A stretch of DNA of 64,000 nt from Hoplostethus atlanticus (taxonomy: Eukaryota > Chordata > Actinopteri > Trachichthyiformes > Trachichthyidae), in the NCBI GenBank assembly GCA_034670405.1, contig JAXDDX010000073.1, positions 379,001-443,000 on the forward strand, given 5' to 3'. Of the stretch, positions 1-14,300 are shown piece by piece. The translations under genes were made by a program, and so were the position numbers. The notes under the pieces were generated by a model. The model did no database searches. It was given only the letters and a program-made list of their open reading frames with translations, and was not told the origin of the DNA. The stretch's first letter is position 1. The number at the start of each line of letters is the position of its first letter.

Positions 1-3000
1 CCTTCAGTTTTGAAATGAAACACAAACTCAAACAGAGGATGTATTCATAGAATCTCTGGAGGAGTATAACCAAAATCATCATAGCAAAGACGTCAACTGC
101 ACAGCATCCAATCTGATCACATTTTACTCTGCTACCTTCAATGGAGTGAAGCAAAGAAACACTTGATGGTGATATGTTCACTGTGTTAGATAGGCATGAA
201 TACAGATGTAACATAGTGCTCTGACATTGCACTAAACAGTTTACTAGGCTCAATATTTTCATCTCTTCATTATAGTCCCATGAGTTTTATGGATCCTTGA
301 AGAGAGATATTGAAAGATGAACTAAAACATTATTCCTTGTAGAAATTAACTGTTCTACTGCTCTCACACCCAGAGGTGTTTGGATAGTTTTCTTTCTTTC
401 TTCTCTCTGTTTTTCATTATTATGTTAAATTCAGTACCTACATACATACTGTACAAAAAATACAATACAAAAGGCAACAGTGTTGAAATAGTGTTGCAAT
501 ACTGCAGTCACAGATTAAGGAGATCAAGTCCAGTCAAGACCAAGTGCAGTTGCTCTGCATGAATCAGAGCACATTGAGAAACCGACCATAACAATGGATG
601 GATTTTTGAAGCTGTAATATTTAGAAATTAAGACATTCAAACAATTTTGACATTGTGTTCATTTAACAGTCTTAAAAATAACAACCTCAATGTATGAAAA
701 ATCAGTCTTCATGGCATTAAGCCACAAGTTGCTTTGTGGCTTTGTGTATGTGTGTGCACACGTGGTTTTCTGTGGCCGTCTAGGATGTTATGGCTGGTGA
801 ATAATTGATCAGAGCAGTGCTAGTCTCATCTGCAGAGTGTCTGGTCTCTCACCATATCCCAGCCCCCGTGCGTCTGTCTGGGGGGGGCTGCTGGCCCTGT
901 CTGGCAGTGGAACTGGGGTCACTGTGAATGTGCAAGAGTCTAGAGTCTGCCCACTGTGGAAAGATCAGTGGTGAATAAAGCACTGCATGGCAAGGTTGTT
1001 GTGTGTTTAAGCTTTCTGATATTGAAATTCTGCCCAGAGAACCAAATCACGTTCAGAGAAATTGATTGTTGACTAGGATGTGTTACCAATTCATACGTTC
1101 TAAATAGGTCATCGGACGATCATTGTTTCAACCGCCCAATCAAAAAAAAAGAAAAAGGTTTCAATTACCAGATCAGGAAAGTGGTCAAATGTATTTATTG
1201 TATTTGATTTTCCTCCCACCACCATGCCTCCTGCTAATACTGTCATACAGTTAGATTATGGCACCAGATTAATTGTGAGGGTCCACAAGTAGTTGAAAGC
1301 TCTTAAAGCTCTCCTGTCAGCTGAGGATGGCGACATTTTTACAGTGCTGTTTTCCATCTGCAGTGTTTGCCTCATTAAAGTTGAACCCAATCAGTGTGTC
1401 GTACAGAGAGGCTCTGGCTGCCCCTCATGTTAAAATTCACAGACCTGCAGCCAGACAGACATGTCTTCATCGTCCTCTAAGGGCTCTCTGCCCTCTATGA
1501 CATTTCTGTGCCATTTGGACCCGCTCCCAAAATGCTGGTGAGATTAAACCCATGATTACCTGTGTTACCCCTCACAGCGGGAAATGCTGTAGCCTCGGGT
1601 TGGGAGACTCCTATTGGACCCACTGAATGTTGGGAAAGGTCACTAGGTTTGTAGTGTTTTTGGCATTCAACCAGTGTGTCAGTAAGAGATGTTCTGGCCT
1701 GCCTTGTGACCCTCTCCTGTCCTGTTAATGGTTCTGTCTGTCATGTGGAACCTAACCTGAAGATTAATGGCCAAGCCTGTTCCTCCCCACTGTTCTGAAT
1801 GTGTTTTAAGATGTCTGCCTCATACCATGCCTCATGTCTAGACAAGGGAAAATATCATCTATGTACTGGGATATATTTTCAAGGTCAACCTTGGTGTCCC
1901 CTCATATTGTTTGTGGGGCTCTTTTGTTTGTTACCCTTAAGGGGAATACAGCTCATGTATTGTCATTCTTTTGGTCAAGGTCAGTCCAATCAACAACTCA
2001 GAGAACAAAGACTCGAACCCGTGACATTAACAGGATGTAAACTCTGCAGCTGATGTCTAGACAATGAACAGACTATCAACAGAATGTTATTTTTGTTATA
2101 TATATCTGTTAGTTTTTTTTGTTAACAAGCTTTATTCTTCATAAGCATCATCAGTTTTGAAACAGAAAATGCATAGTACCCCTATGTCTTAATACCAGTC
2201 TTTGTTCTGTGGTGTCTGGCTTGGAGAGAGAGTGGTTCATGTCCAAGAATATTGACTGTGCTGTCCTAGACAATAAGATTAACCTACATGAATTGTGAAA
2301 TTGAATATTGCTTTAACACAATGACGCCATTGTAAACAAGCAAGCATAAATAAAACACCTCTGTAAATAACAATGGTTTACAGTGTCATCACTCTGCTGC
2401 ATACGGGTATTCCCATTGCTCACTCACAATACGTTTCTTATCAGGATTACACTGAATGGGTATCTGTGGGGAATTTCTCCGTTTGAGCATTTGTCTTTAA
2501 CATGGTGAGCACTGGGAGGCGAGGTGTTGGGTGGTTAACAGCAGTGATGACAGTGAAGGAGTAGAAGGAGTAGAAGGAGTGGTTTTGGAAACACCAAGAG
2601 AGGTGACTAGGTCCTTGTCGGCTAGGTAGAATGTATTTATTCAATTAATTTGATGCACTTCCATTTCTGACTGAATTAATTATAGCATGTGGAGGGCAGC
2701 CCAGTCTGTAGAATGAAATTGGTTGAACGGTGTGCCAAAATTTGTCAGTCAATTTCATTTCCTCACATTTTTGTCAAAGCTGTGGTTACCAAAGGCTGTT
2801 TAACACAAGTCATGTTGGATTTTTAATCCATTAAATCAAAGCAATAAAGTCTTTTTAATGTAGTTTTGCCACTCATGATACCATGTTGAGGAACTAACAA
2901 AGGAACTAACAAATAAATCATATTAAAAAAATCATATATTTATGGGCAAAAAACAATATAATACTTGTATGTGAGGGATTTTTATCATGACAGTAACTCA

Positions 3001-5599
3001 AACGTCTAAATATTGCATTACAATGCATCAGCCGAGCGGGACTGTGCAGGATGTTGACATATTGTATGTCTTCTTGAATGTGTCTGCCTGACACTTACCT
3101 CAATAAATCTGAATGCTCTTCATCGTGATATGTTTTGAAAGCAGCGTTTCTGTTGTGCTAGACTAAATATTAAGTTGTAGCTGATGTGATGGTTGGGGGG
3201 GTTGAGGGGCTTTTGTGTGCATATGCAATTCTCTTTGACAAGATTAAGGCTCATATCCTTTTGAAGCTGTCAGGGTTCAGCCTGTGGAGGAGAGGGGGAG
3301 GGACAAATCATCTCCACTACATTCTGTCTCCCTTATATCCATTTTCTGCTGACATTGCACTAATGGAATAATTTGGCGACCACTTGTGCTCTCCATCTTT
3401 TTGACTTTTGAAAGGCCAGATGCCCTCTGCATGTCTAACACCTTATTAAGACCTTGGAGGCTAGGGGAAATGCAGTGTATTTATGTGTGGACTATGAGAT
3501 GATGTGGCAGCAGCTTGCCAGACTAGTATGGATTTGAATTACTGTGTCAGAAGGGCCTTGTTAAGGTGAAAGCCTGAGACAAGTCTTAATAGAGACGAGA
3601 TGTCTGTATTACACCTACCTCACATTACAGGTCCTAAACCATACTAACCCTGAGGTATACCAGAGACTGAGTTCATCATCGTGATCTTTAATTTCCAGAT
3701 GGGTTTAATGTGATTGGCTTCAAAATGGCTTCAAGTTGATTTGTTAACCTGCACCAAGCATGAAATCACTTCTGGCATGACAGATGAACTATTGCTTTAT
3801 GAGACTAATCTCAATTCTTACTGTATCATGGGATGGGAAACGTAGGTGTAAGCTATACTGTTTACCCAGGGCTATACCATGCAAAGGTACACAGATGCTA
3901 CCATACTACTCCTTTGAGTTTCATGCTTCAGGTACATCACTAATGTATGGAGGAAACACATAGGGGGCCACTTCCAGACAGTACATTTTCATCCACCTCA
4001 CCCAGAGGACACGTGTAGGAGGGCTGGACGCCTGGGGGAAGTAAAGGGGTGTTTTTGGTCGACTCTTTGTTCTCTAGCGCTGTAGGAGAGACCCCCTAAT
4101 CTGTCATCGTCAGGTACCCAGGGGCGATGAGTTGTGATAAATATAGGATGGGATTTGAGAGGACACTTAAGAGGGCTGCTTCATGACTTATATATGAGTA
4201 TAGGGAGAGAGCTGCTGTTATTAAAATACCTAGAGCGACAAACAGCTTTCTCCGTGTGTAGGGTTTTTGAGAGATATTGCTCTGCTGTGTTTGAGACTAC
4301 TGTAGATACCAGCCTACCCATTGTCTTCCCTTACGAAAGTTGTAAAGTGCCACAGATCTCAATAGGGTTTTTAGCACTTGCCAAGCTTTTTTTTCCCAGT
4401 GATTGAGGTTGCTCTTGCTACTGCCATCATAATAATCAAGACAAAAATAGCTTGGAAAAGGTATTTGAAAGCTGCATTTAAAAAAAAAAAAAAAAAAACC
4501 TCTGCAGTTGAGCATTGGGAACAAACATTCCCAAACTGATGGTGAGCCATAATTTTCACGCAGACTAACGTACAGTGCACAGACAAGAAAGTGGCACAAG
4601 CAGACGTGTGATAAACCACGGTAGTGAAAGGTTAGACTTCAAAAGATGGTTTATTTTGGGAGACAAGGCAGGGAAAATCTAAACGGTTTGATTACATCAT
4701 GGTCTGTCTCTTGAGGGTATGGTGGTGCTAACGCTTGCAGAGCAGTTCAGGAAACCTCATTAGAAAACCACTGATACAATAAAGTGGGCGACAGATAAAG
4801 TGAACCATTGATTTTGCTCTCAATTGTAATGCTTCACTGGTGTCGTAAAAGCCTTTGGTATCCTCTTTATTGGAAGGGAAGCTATTCCCAGGCTGTGTTG
4901 AATATTGTTTTTGTTTCCCTCCTCTGCTGGTAATTAAAAATGGGTGGGGGAGTAATTTCTCTGACCACGTGGTGTTTGACGGATGGTCTATGGGAGGAGG
5001 CTTTCTTCCTCCATTATTGCTAAGAGCAGACAAGGCCTCGATTAATTAAAGGACATTTCAGGATGCAGCAGACTGCCTCCTTCATGTTAGTCTTTTTAAC
5101 CACGCTGCTGAATGAAACTCGGGAAGTACCTGCAGTCTCTCCAGATTGCGAATGATGCTTTTATAAAAATGAATCTGAACTATTCTGAATACCCAGAATG
5201 AAAAATTGCCCTCAGGGAGGATATTGTCTGACTCCAGAAGCACTCACAGTAATTATGTCTGGGTGAAGGGAGGATTTTCTAAAATTCTTAGTTTTTACAA
5301 AAAACAGATGAACAATGTCTTGCTCCTCTCTGAAAAAATAGCCTTAATTTAGTAGCCTTTCATTTAGTTTAGTTTGGTGAATCCCTTTTGTTTTAGCATA
5401 TCTGGCTTTTCACATAAATGCTATATGGTAGTAAGGGCCATTAACCCCTAAAAATGTATCTTCGATTCACATGGTCCAGCTGTCAGCCTGGAACTAATCT
5501 GATATAACCTTTTTTCATCCAGGCCTAGGCAGTAGTAAGCTCTGTGCTCTTTGACTGGGAATGAAAATAGGCAACCAAGTAACCAGTGGTAGAAAACAA

Positions 5600-5778
<179 letters not shown>

Positions 5779-8700
5779 AGCTGAAAATGCTGATGTCTGT
5801 GTTTCTGTGAAACCAGACTCCAGGCAATTCCATACACTTAATAAATGCTTCCCGTGGATCCCAGACAAAGGATAATCTGGTTTACGCCGCCCTGTGAACA
5901 CATAAGAACGATCTCCCCCGGAGATATGGATATCCTCATTTTAAGTTCTATTCAAACCGCCATGATGAAGAAAGTCGTCTCTGATATAACAATGATATGA
6001 TATAAAAATAACATTTAATATCAACAGCTTTAACTGCTTTCCCCCCAGCCTTTTTATATATACTTATTAACACTGTAATGTTCTTATCCCGCAGTTATTT
6101 ACATCAGTGTCAGGTTTTCCTTTGTGGTTCAGTAAGTCAGTTGTGTATCAGTCTTGTGTGAGCACTTGTATGAGCTTCAAATAACCCTCACCATACACAC
6201 TGGGTGATGTCATGGCCAATATAATATCAATGCATTGTAATGATATCTGTTTGTACCTGTTTTTTTCCCCCTGTCACGTTTCATTCCTTCATCTCCATGT
6301 AGCCATATCTGTGTTACCAGAAGAAAAGGAGGAATTCCAGAAGAGCTCGAAGCCATTTTGATTTTCCCTCTCAGAGGCATACAAAATAGCAACTGACCCA
6401 GATAGTGAAGTGGAAGTTGAGCTCTTTTTACAAAGCTCAGTCGTGTCATTGTCAGCTTCTTGTTAGTGACAGAAATTTTGCACGTGGATAATTTTTATTT
6501 TTTTATATATATTTTTATTATATACATGCTACATTTCTGATTTTAATGTTTAGTAGGCTGCGAGAACTTTATAATGAATGCCTTTAAAGTCACTTAGAGT
6601 TGCTCAAGTTTTACTTTTATTTGTAAGGTCTGTAGTTAAATGACTCACTGTTTTAGTGGTGCTGAAACCACCTGCAGTGTTGCCATATTGTGACCCACTA
6701 TGTGATTGTTGAGTTTGTCCTTCAGTTGATGTCCTTTGAGTTTGAGTGTGCATATGTGTTAGTGCAGACCTGAAAGTCTAACTTTGTGAGTAACCATCTG
6801 AGATTTGAAGTGATTCAACTACTCTCCTAAGGAAATGGAGAAAGCCCTAGAGATCAGTACCATGATGAAAAGCTCACCTAGATCCCATTGATGTCTCACA
6901 GCACAGAACATCCCACATACCAGCAAAATACTCAGGGCAATGATCAGGATATGTTTTTACCTCTGATCCACCCGGGACACACAAGAGGTCATACAGACAT
7001 ACAGAGGTTAATCGGACAGGATCAGCCTCACAGGGCTATGATAGGCATGGGCAGGTTTGGCTCTAAAGGGCTAGATGTAGTTACTTTAGTTAGATTTAGT
7101 TACTACTAGTCATCTGTTAAAGAGTACAAGAAAACATCCCTGTCAAAACAAATGAGTCTTGGCATTTGACATGAATTCTACCTTCATAAAATTTGGATTT
7201 GCAAGCAAATCTCATCTTGCAGGTTTCCTGAAACAAGTTAAATAATGCTGTCAGCTCTTCAATATTTGTATGCATTTCATTTGCAAATCAGCAGGTCTTA
7301 CATATTCAGAATCCTCAAATATGTCTTGTCATCAAAAATAACATCTATGGTACATAAATGCATGCTAAAGACCGTGTTACTATGGTGACCAAGTGCTTTG
7401 TTAGCGTCTGTTCTGAACACAGGGACTACCTTCAATTATCTGTTTGTATCCAGAATAACGACCTTCTGATTCAAGCCAGACCAAAGGGAGATTGTATAGG
7501 CACCATCGGGCCTGTCTACCCTGCCTAGGGCTCGGGTCCTCTCTGGCAGACATTGGTGTGGCAGGGACTCCTGCCCTACTGCTGCTGAGTTACATCTGCC
7601 GGACTTCCTGAGCCAGACCTATGTGAGAACAGGAGGAGGTGGAGAGGAGGATTGACTGAATGCTAAAACATTGGCCCTAAGTGGACCTTTACCACCTACA
7701 GCCTTTTGTTGTGTGAGTGGCAGCAAGGGTAGCACTGTCTCTGGATCACAGGAAGCCAGTCTTACCTCACGGCTAAAGGAAAGTCTCCGGTATGCTTCAA
7801 TATGCTTCCCAGCGAACAATTACAAGATGTGGATGGATTCCAAGATCATTAGAATCAGAATAGAGGCAGACGGAGCTGAGTCCATCCTGGCTGGCCTGCC
7901 TCTGAGGTGATTGATTGGGTTTTAGTGTAGTCATCCTAAGAGGCAGGCAGGGACATTGGGACCAGCTGACTCCTGTAACTGATGGCCAAACAACTCTCAA
8001 GGACACATAGGTTCACTACTAAGCTGAGGCTAACTCTCTTTCAGCCATTAAGAGGATTTTTGCCGAGGAAAAATGCTCAGTATTAAGCTTGTCCTCCCTC
8101 ACATTTTTCAAATGTGTAGGGAAAGCATACTGCATGTCTTGATAGGTTCTTTCCAATCCCATCCCTTCAGCCTCAATCTGAAAAAGTCATTTAGGCTGCA
8201 ACAATTTCCACTGGGGATAGTCCCTGTGTTTTTCTGTTTCCTATAGGTCTACCACATTGGATCGGCACTTCAGTGACATTTGGGGGAACTATGAAGTGTA
8301 GGTAGTGTCTTAAAGGGAAAATCAGTTTTCTGAGTATCATGCCTCTGTGTCTCACTTGAGGTGGTTCCTTACATCCTATCAGTGTTACGCTGATACAGGC
8401 CTAATGAAGCCGTCAGCTAGTCTTAAAGAACAATTCCATTGTGTTTGACACGTAAGTACGATGTCGTTTTGGTTTGATTTAATACCAATAGCTCTTTTGT
8501 GCTGATTCATCACTGGAATAGGCTTCCAGTTTGTCTGAAAATGTACCTTAGTCACCTGGAACCCTCTAGAACACACAATCTAGAGGAGCAGTGCCAAGAC
8601 AGTAGAATAAGCAAAATCATTGCTGTGTCCCTGAAAAATGTATGTATCATCAACCAAGCAAATAGATAAAGTGCTAGGCATGGAGTTTTTTTTCTTTTTA

Positions 8701-9573
8701 ATGCCAAGCTGTACACTTTCTGAGCAATTTCTCCATTGTGCCTTAATACATCATTTACAGAGGATGATGAGGGAGTTGGTTTTCAAGATGTGTAAGGTAC
8801 ATTTTCAGAAAGTCAAGCCAGGTCTGTATCATCTCAGCTGGTGCATCAGCCATGCCCAGGGGGATCTGTAAATTTAAAGGGTGTTTTACCTGCTGACTCA
8901 CGACATGTATTGATTAGAGATGTAATGCGAGAAGCATCTGTTTTGTCTACAGTGACAAGCAGCAATCACATCTCTGCTTTGATTGCAAGCTTTGCTCAAC
9001 TAATTTCGACAATAATAGGCATCTACTATAAAATGCATCCATTTTGGGAAACTGGCAGTGGGACTGGCCATCACTCAGATATAGATATACATCAGATATA
9101 GCCGATAAAGCAGTTGGGACATTATTGTCTCCAACCAACTTTATTGCCACTTTAATTAAGTTATTTTTTGCCCACTGCTTTTGCTGCAGTTTTACTATTT
9201 TATTTACTATTTTCTCTATCATGGCAGTCAAAATAATGTGTCTCCTAGTTTGTGCTCTTACCCCGTAGCAAATGGGCCTTCTGGCACTAGTGTGTAACCC
9301 ACTCACTAGGCATTCAGAGAGGCTATCCTGTCCTGTTTCAGCTCCAGGGCTAGTCACCAGCTGGTCAGTTAGTGTTGACCAGGTAGCATTAAAACACCTC
9401 TAGGGACCCACCAGGTACCCCATCATCAGCTGTCACCAAGACAACAAAGTTAATCCTTGATCTCATTGTAACCTTCTCTGAAAGTGTGATTTCGACCCCT
9501 TTGTCGTCTGCAAACAAAATAATCAGTTCTATCTCATTTCATTGTATTTCATCAGGTTCTGTAATATTACATT

Positions 9574-9911
9574 CAGCGTTTCCCTTAGCTCAGAACTTTA
9601 TTTGTGGTTGTAGGGCGTCCCGGGGGGGGGGGCTTCTTTTCTACTTTAATGTGAAATCTTATGTACATGCAATTCCATTCTGTTGTCCAGTCGATATCAA
9701 GATATTGTCGGACAGCTTTTTTTGAGGTCAGACTGCACCCTTGGCCGTCTAGGAGGTGAGCCTGTCTCACGCAAGCAGATGAGGAAAAAAGGCTTGCGTG
9801 TGCGTTGTGTTTTGTGTGAGATTAGTTTCTGGTGTGACAGAGAACATGACGTGTTAGAGATCCATTTAGATCTTTGTGGCAGCCGTGCCACAGATGAGCC
9901 TATGTACACTG
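9574..9911. mobile_element. hAT-like non-autonomous element, degraded
   Basis: It starts CAGCGTTTCCCTTAG, a hAT-type terminus, and ends near gtacactg. Internal blocks (gtcagactgcacccttg, atttagatc, ttgtggcagccgt, gccacagat) recur in the same order at 12713-12884, so the two are copies of one family. Target duplications were not found. Confidence 0.5.
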
Positions 9912-11265
9912 ACAATAGTTTTTTGTTACTAATATCGTAATGGCGGAGTGGTATTTCAGATTGGTAATGGGATCTCAGTATTAGAATGTGTTTTAACAGG
10001 CTTACTGATGTTTCACATGGGAACCCATCTGTGTGCTGTTGCCATGCAAAGATATGACGTCTCCCATGAAACACAGCCTAGACCTGCACTTGGACAGACA
10101 CAGTCAGACATTGTCTCTCCTTTGTCCTTACTCTGACTCCTGTTACTCCAGTAGCTGGTCGGAGGCACGTGAACACTGTTTCACACTAGTCAAGCTGACC
10201 ACAGATAGCCGGAGGGAGCAACAGCTCCCTACAGTTACTATTCACTCATCACACATAAGCAGCCAAAGTCAGTCTAGGTGACTGTGCTGTTCAATGTGTT
10301 TTACACTGAGGACACACCCTCCCCTCACCTCCAGCTTATCTGTTCGCTCTGTCTGTCCATCTGCTCTCGCTGCAGCAATTGCACTCCTCTGCCAGGTCTA
10401 CTCCCCCCCCCCCACCCCACACCCCCTTCCCTCCATCCCCTCAGGGTCCATTAAGAGCATCCCTAACATAAAAACAGGATGACATCATTCAAAAGATGGT
10501 CTGACCTTTGGTATCCATTGCTTCCAGACTTCCAGATTTTCCACATAAACACTCAAGATGATGCTGGTCTATTCATTCAGCATAATAGTAACGTATCTTA
10601 ATGCACCAGATTGAGTATCTGCACTGTGAAACCACTCACTGCTGCTCTGTCCAGCTGTCCCTTCAGTGAGAGCTCACAGGATAACAAGCTTATTCATGTA
10701 ACACCCAGGGCTTGATAATTAATAAAGAGGGATTAAAATCCAATCAATAAATTCATTTAAACTTCATAATCTGTATTTGTCTTCAGTATATAGCAGTCAA
10801 GAAAGGTGGAGATTGGGTGCTTTAGTCCTGCTAGGTGTGTGTGTGTGTGTGTCTTTTTTTTCTTGGCCCTTTTGTTCTGTCTCCCTTTCCCCTTTCTCCA
10901 TAGTGCTATGTGAGAGCAGATAGCTCTCCTTCTTCCTGCTGTGCTGTGAGGTAGTGTGGGACAACAGGTGTTCAGTTCCAGTGGTGGGCTGATGGAGCTG
11001 TCGTAATGAAAAGCCTTTTTAGTGGGCTGTCATCTGTCAGCCAGCGTTGGATAGTGCTGTACAAACAGCAGTGGCTGACAGCTGAGTAGAGAATAGCTTT
11101 TCAGTAACTCAGGCATGGGAAAATTAATTTAGCAACCCTGCAGAAATCGGGATCCTTCCCTGCTTTGCCGTTAATGCAATAGGTTCACTGGCACTCTGAT
11201 GTATTCTGGTGTTTTATGAAAGAGCACAAGCCAACAAAGCTGTTATTTTTGTCCTTGTTTTTCAG

Positions 11266-11373
11266 AATGGTACTGACTATGGGTTCCTGGTGCGGCAGAA
11301 CTCCGAGCTCTTGCGAGCCCTCGATGAGCTGGAGAAGACCTGCACCACACTGAGGGAGGAAAATGGCCTGCTG
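11266..11373 (+). CDS. tspoap1: tspoap1 exon w1: N-terminal coiled-coil segment
   Basis: Thirty-six codons, phase 0 on both sides, with acceptor ttttcag and donor gtaag. The peptide includes [18 protein letters not shown] and LREENGLL, matching the family stretch LELLRALGEL...LKEENQML. It is the first exon I can recognise; nothing upstream in the window looks like the preceding RIM-BP exon. Confidence 0.9.
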
Positions 11374-14300
11374 GTAAGACTCAAAACAACAGAGGGAGCT
11401 TGTGGTCTTCACTGAAGTCTTGCTGGAAAGTAGGCCAGGTGCACAGGAACAGCAAAAATACATGAAGGAAGGTGCTGTGGCAGATTAGTGCCGAAACATT
11501 CACTGTCTCGTTTTGTGACTTAAATGAATCTTTTTTTAAATCTAATTCTATTTTTGACTCTGAAGAGCTTCTTTTGTTGTTTTTTGCACTGTGTTGGTCT
11601 TTCTTCATTTATCTTTTCAATTTCTGCTGGTAGCACCGGCAGATGAGAGGTGATGCTAAAACTAGGAACCCTAACCCTACTGCTATTCACTCCCTTTCCT
11701 AAGGTTCAGGTTGTGTACCGTTTTGGTGACTTTCATTTTTGGCATTGCTGTGTTAGTATTTGCTGCAGGCCCTGCCAGATGTTGATATTTGCCTCCCCTG
11801 TGTGCAGCGAAAGAGCAGCGCCCCAGAGACTGAGGAGAAGGTCAGGCGGCTAAGGAGGAAGAACACAGAGCTGGCTGTCCTTGCTAAGAGGCTGGAAGAG
11901 CGAGCTCGCAAACTGCAGGAGGCCAACCTCAAAGTGGTACACTGCACTAAAAAACACCTTTTCCATTGTCATGCTGAACTGCAGTTGCCCAGCCTGTTCG
12001 TCCTCACTCCGGCCCAAATGATGGGAGTCACCCGTTATCGAGCACCAGCGTCCAAATCACCACATCACCGTAATTTCCAGTAATGAGCTGAATGCAATAG
12101 TTGAGCGAGTGATGAATGGGAGCCATTGTTGAAGAGCGCCCCGTTGAATAGTGGGTCACTGAGGACGCTAACAAGAACACAATAGTTTCAGTTTTGGAAA
12201 TTTTAATCAAGCAGTGTTTCCATCAGCAGCTCAACACACAGTATTATACCTAAATAGTACCATGGCATACCACAAGTATACAACAACTTGATATTCATTC
12301 AGTCTCACCAACATTTCTGTTGAAATATGAAGGAGTATTCGCGAGTAGGAAAGAAAGATTCCCCAGCCCAGGCCTCTGCCAAAATGCTACATTAGTCTAG
12401 TGAGCCAATTCAAAGACCGCCTATGTCAGGTCCTTGCCCCGACGGTCATCGGCTGTTTCTGTATCCCTTTGCACCTGTTCACCAGACTGATGGAGAGTCC
12501 CTTCGTACTATCCCGTCCCTCCCACTCTCCTCCTGCTGCTCACTGAATGGCAGGGCAGTGTAATTGTAAAGCTACACTCTCGAAGAGTGAGTCAAAGTAT
12601 TTCCCCTGATTTCCTCTCTAGGCCTTTTCCTTGTAAAATACTTAAATGCTCATCTGAGGTTCACCCAAGTTCAATATCGGAGGGGAAAAAAAGTTAGCAA
12701 TTACCTTCCGTTGTCAGACTGCACCCTTGTCCGTCTAGCCAGTGATGTCTGTCGCACACAAGTGGATGAGAAAGAAAGTTAGAGATCAATTTAGATCAAT
12801 TTCTATACATTGAACAACTTTTTATTTTGTGGCAGCCGTTCCGATATTGTGGTGGTGCGCCACAGATATGTAGGGGAAACACTGTATGTGGTACTCAAGC
12901 TCCATGGCTGTCCCTGTGACTGATTTCATATTATAGACTAGCTGCTCTTTGCTGACCCCTGACCTCCTCCCTTCTCCTGTACAGGTGAACGCCCCAGCGC
13001 CGATGAGGCTTGGGTCCGTGGAGCAGTACAAAAGGGCATTCGCCCGTCAGCGAGCCCGTGACCTCGCCCAGCACGCCGACACACTGCTGTCTAAGGACAA
13101 GGAAATTGCTGCCCTGCAACAGGAGTGCAGAGACCTGGAGGCACGACTAGGCACTGCTAAGGTAGCGACAACCCGTTTCCCCAGTAGGGATGTAACAATG
13201 TGATATTTTCACTGTATGATTATTGTCTCCACAAAAACACGGTTTGACGCTGTATATTCCTGAATTATATTTACCATGACCAACAAAAAACAAACACGTG
13301 TTGGCTTTATTTATTTAAAACTTGCATTGCAAACTTAATTTTATAAAATAAGATAAAGATTTCACACAAATGTCCTCAGTAATGTTTCAATAATATGAAA
13401 ATACCTTTATACCTCGCAACAATGGGCTACAGCGCGTTGGTACTCAGGTGATCTCTCCTTCTCCTCCACTGCTATTCAACACTAACACGAATTGCTGGCA
13501 CCATTTTTCTTCATTGATCAAGTGATTACCCACTCAATAGTGTGATGAGGCGCTGCAGTTCCAGTTCCTGGACATGAAACGTGGGATAACTGGATGAACT
13601 GAAAGCGTTCATTGTGCTTCTGTATTTCCGTGGACTGTATGGTGGTAAAAACGCAGATATTGACAGCTACTGGTCAGGAAAGTTTGAACAGAGTTTGAGT
13701 TGCCAAGGACCTGCTTCAGAGAAACCCTGCGAGAGTCGGAAGAATAAGAGGAGAGGAGATTAGAGACGAGTGTGTGTGTAAAAGCACATTCCATGATGGA
13801 TTGAGTTGACTGAGGCAATTTATATGTAGACGCAATGCAATGACATGTAGCAAGTCTAACCATAGTACTATACTATTTTATACTGCAAGCTATAAGAGTA
13901 CTGCATGAAAGTGAAGGTGAATTTGGAATTCAGACAAGCCCCTTTAGTGTCGACTTTTTACATCTCCTCACTCTGTTTAACCTATAATTACTATGCTGTA
14001 TCTGGCCCCACATAATCCCCTGCCCGCCTACATGGAGCATTATACAATTTAGTTATGAACATCACACTGCCTGCCTGATTTTTTCCCCCCGAGTGCGCTC
14101 CTCCTTGCCCTCAGCCGAGAGCCGAGCTGCAGGCCACAACAGTAGCGCACATCACCATTGGTAGTTAAACTGTGGACATGGTGTTCAAGGAAACGCTTGT
14201 GGTTCGATAAACCTCAATACCAGCATATTGTTACATTTCTATCCCTCACTAACCACAGTCAGTTTCCTTGGGCCAAGTTGAACCATGGTCATGAGTTGGA

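Larger units (their letters stand above)
11374..12984 (+). other. tspoap1 introns after w1 and w2
   Basis: Two introns of 434 and 1,048 bp flank exon w2 (11808-11936). The second holds the truncated hAT copy at 12713-12884. Nothing else was recognised. Confidence 0.6.
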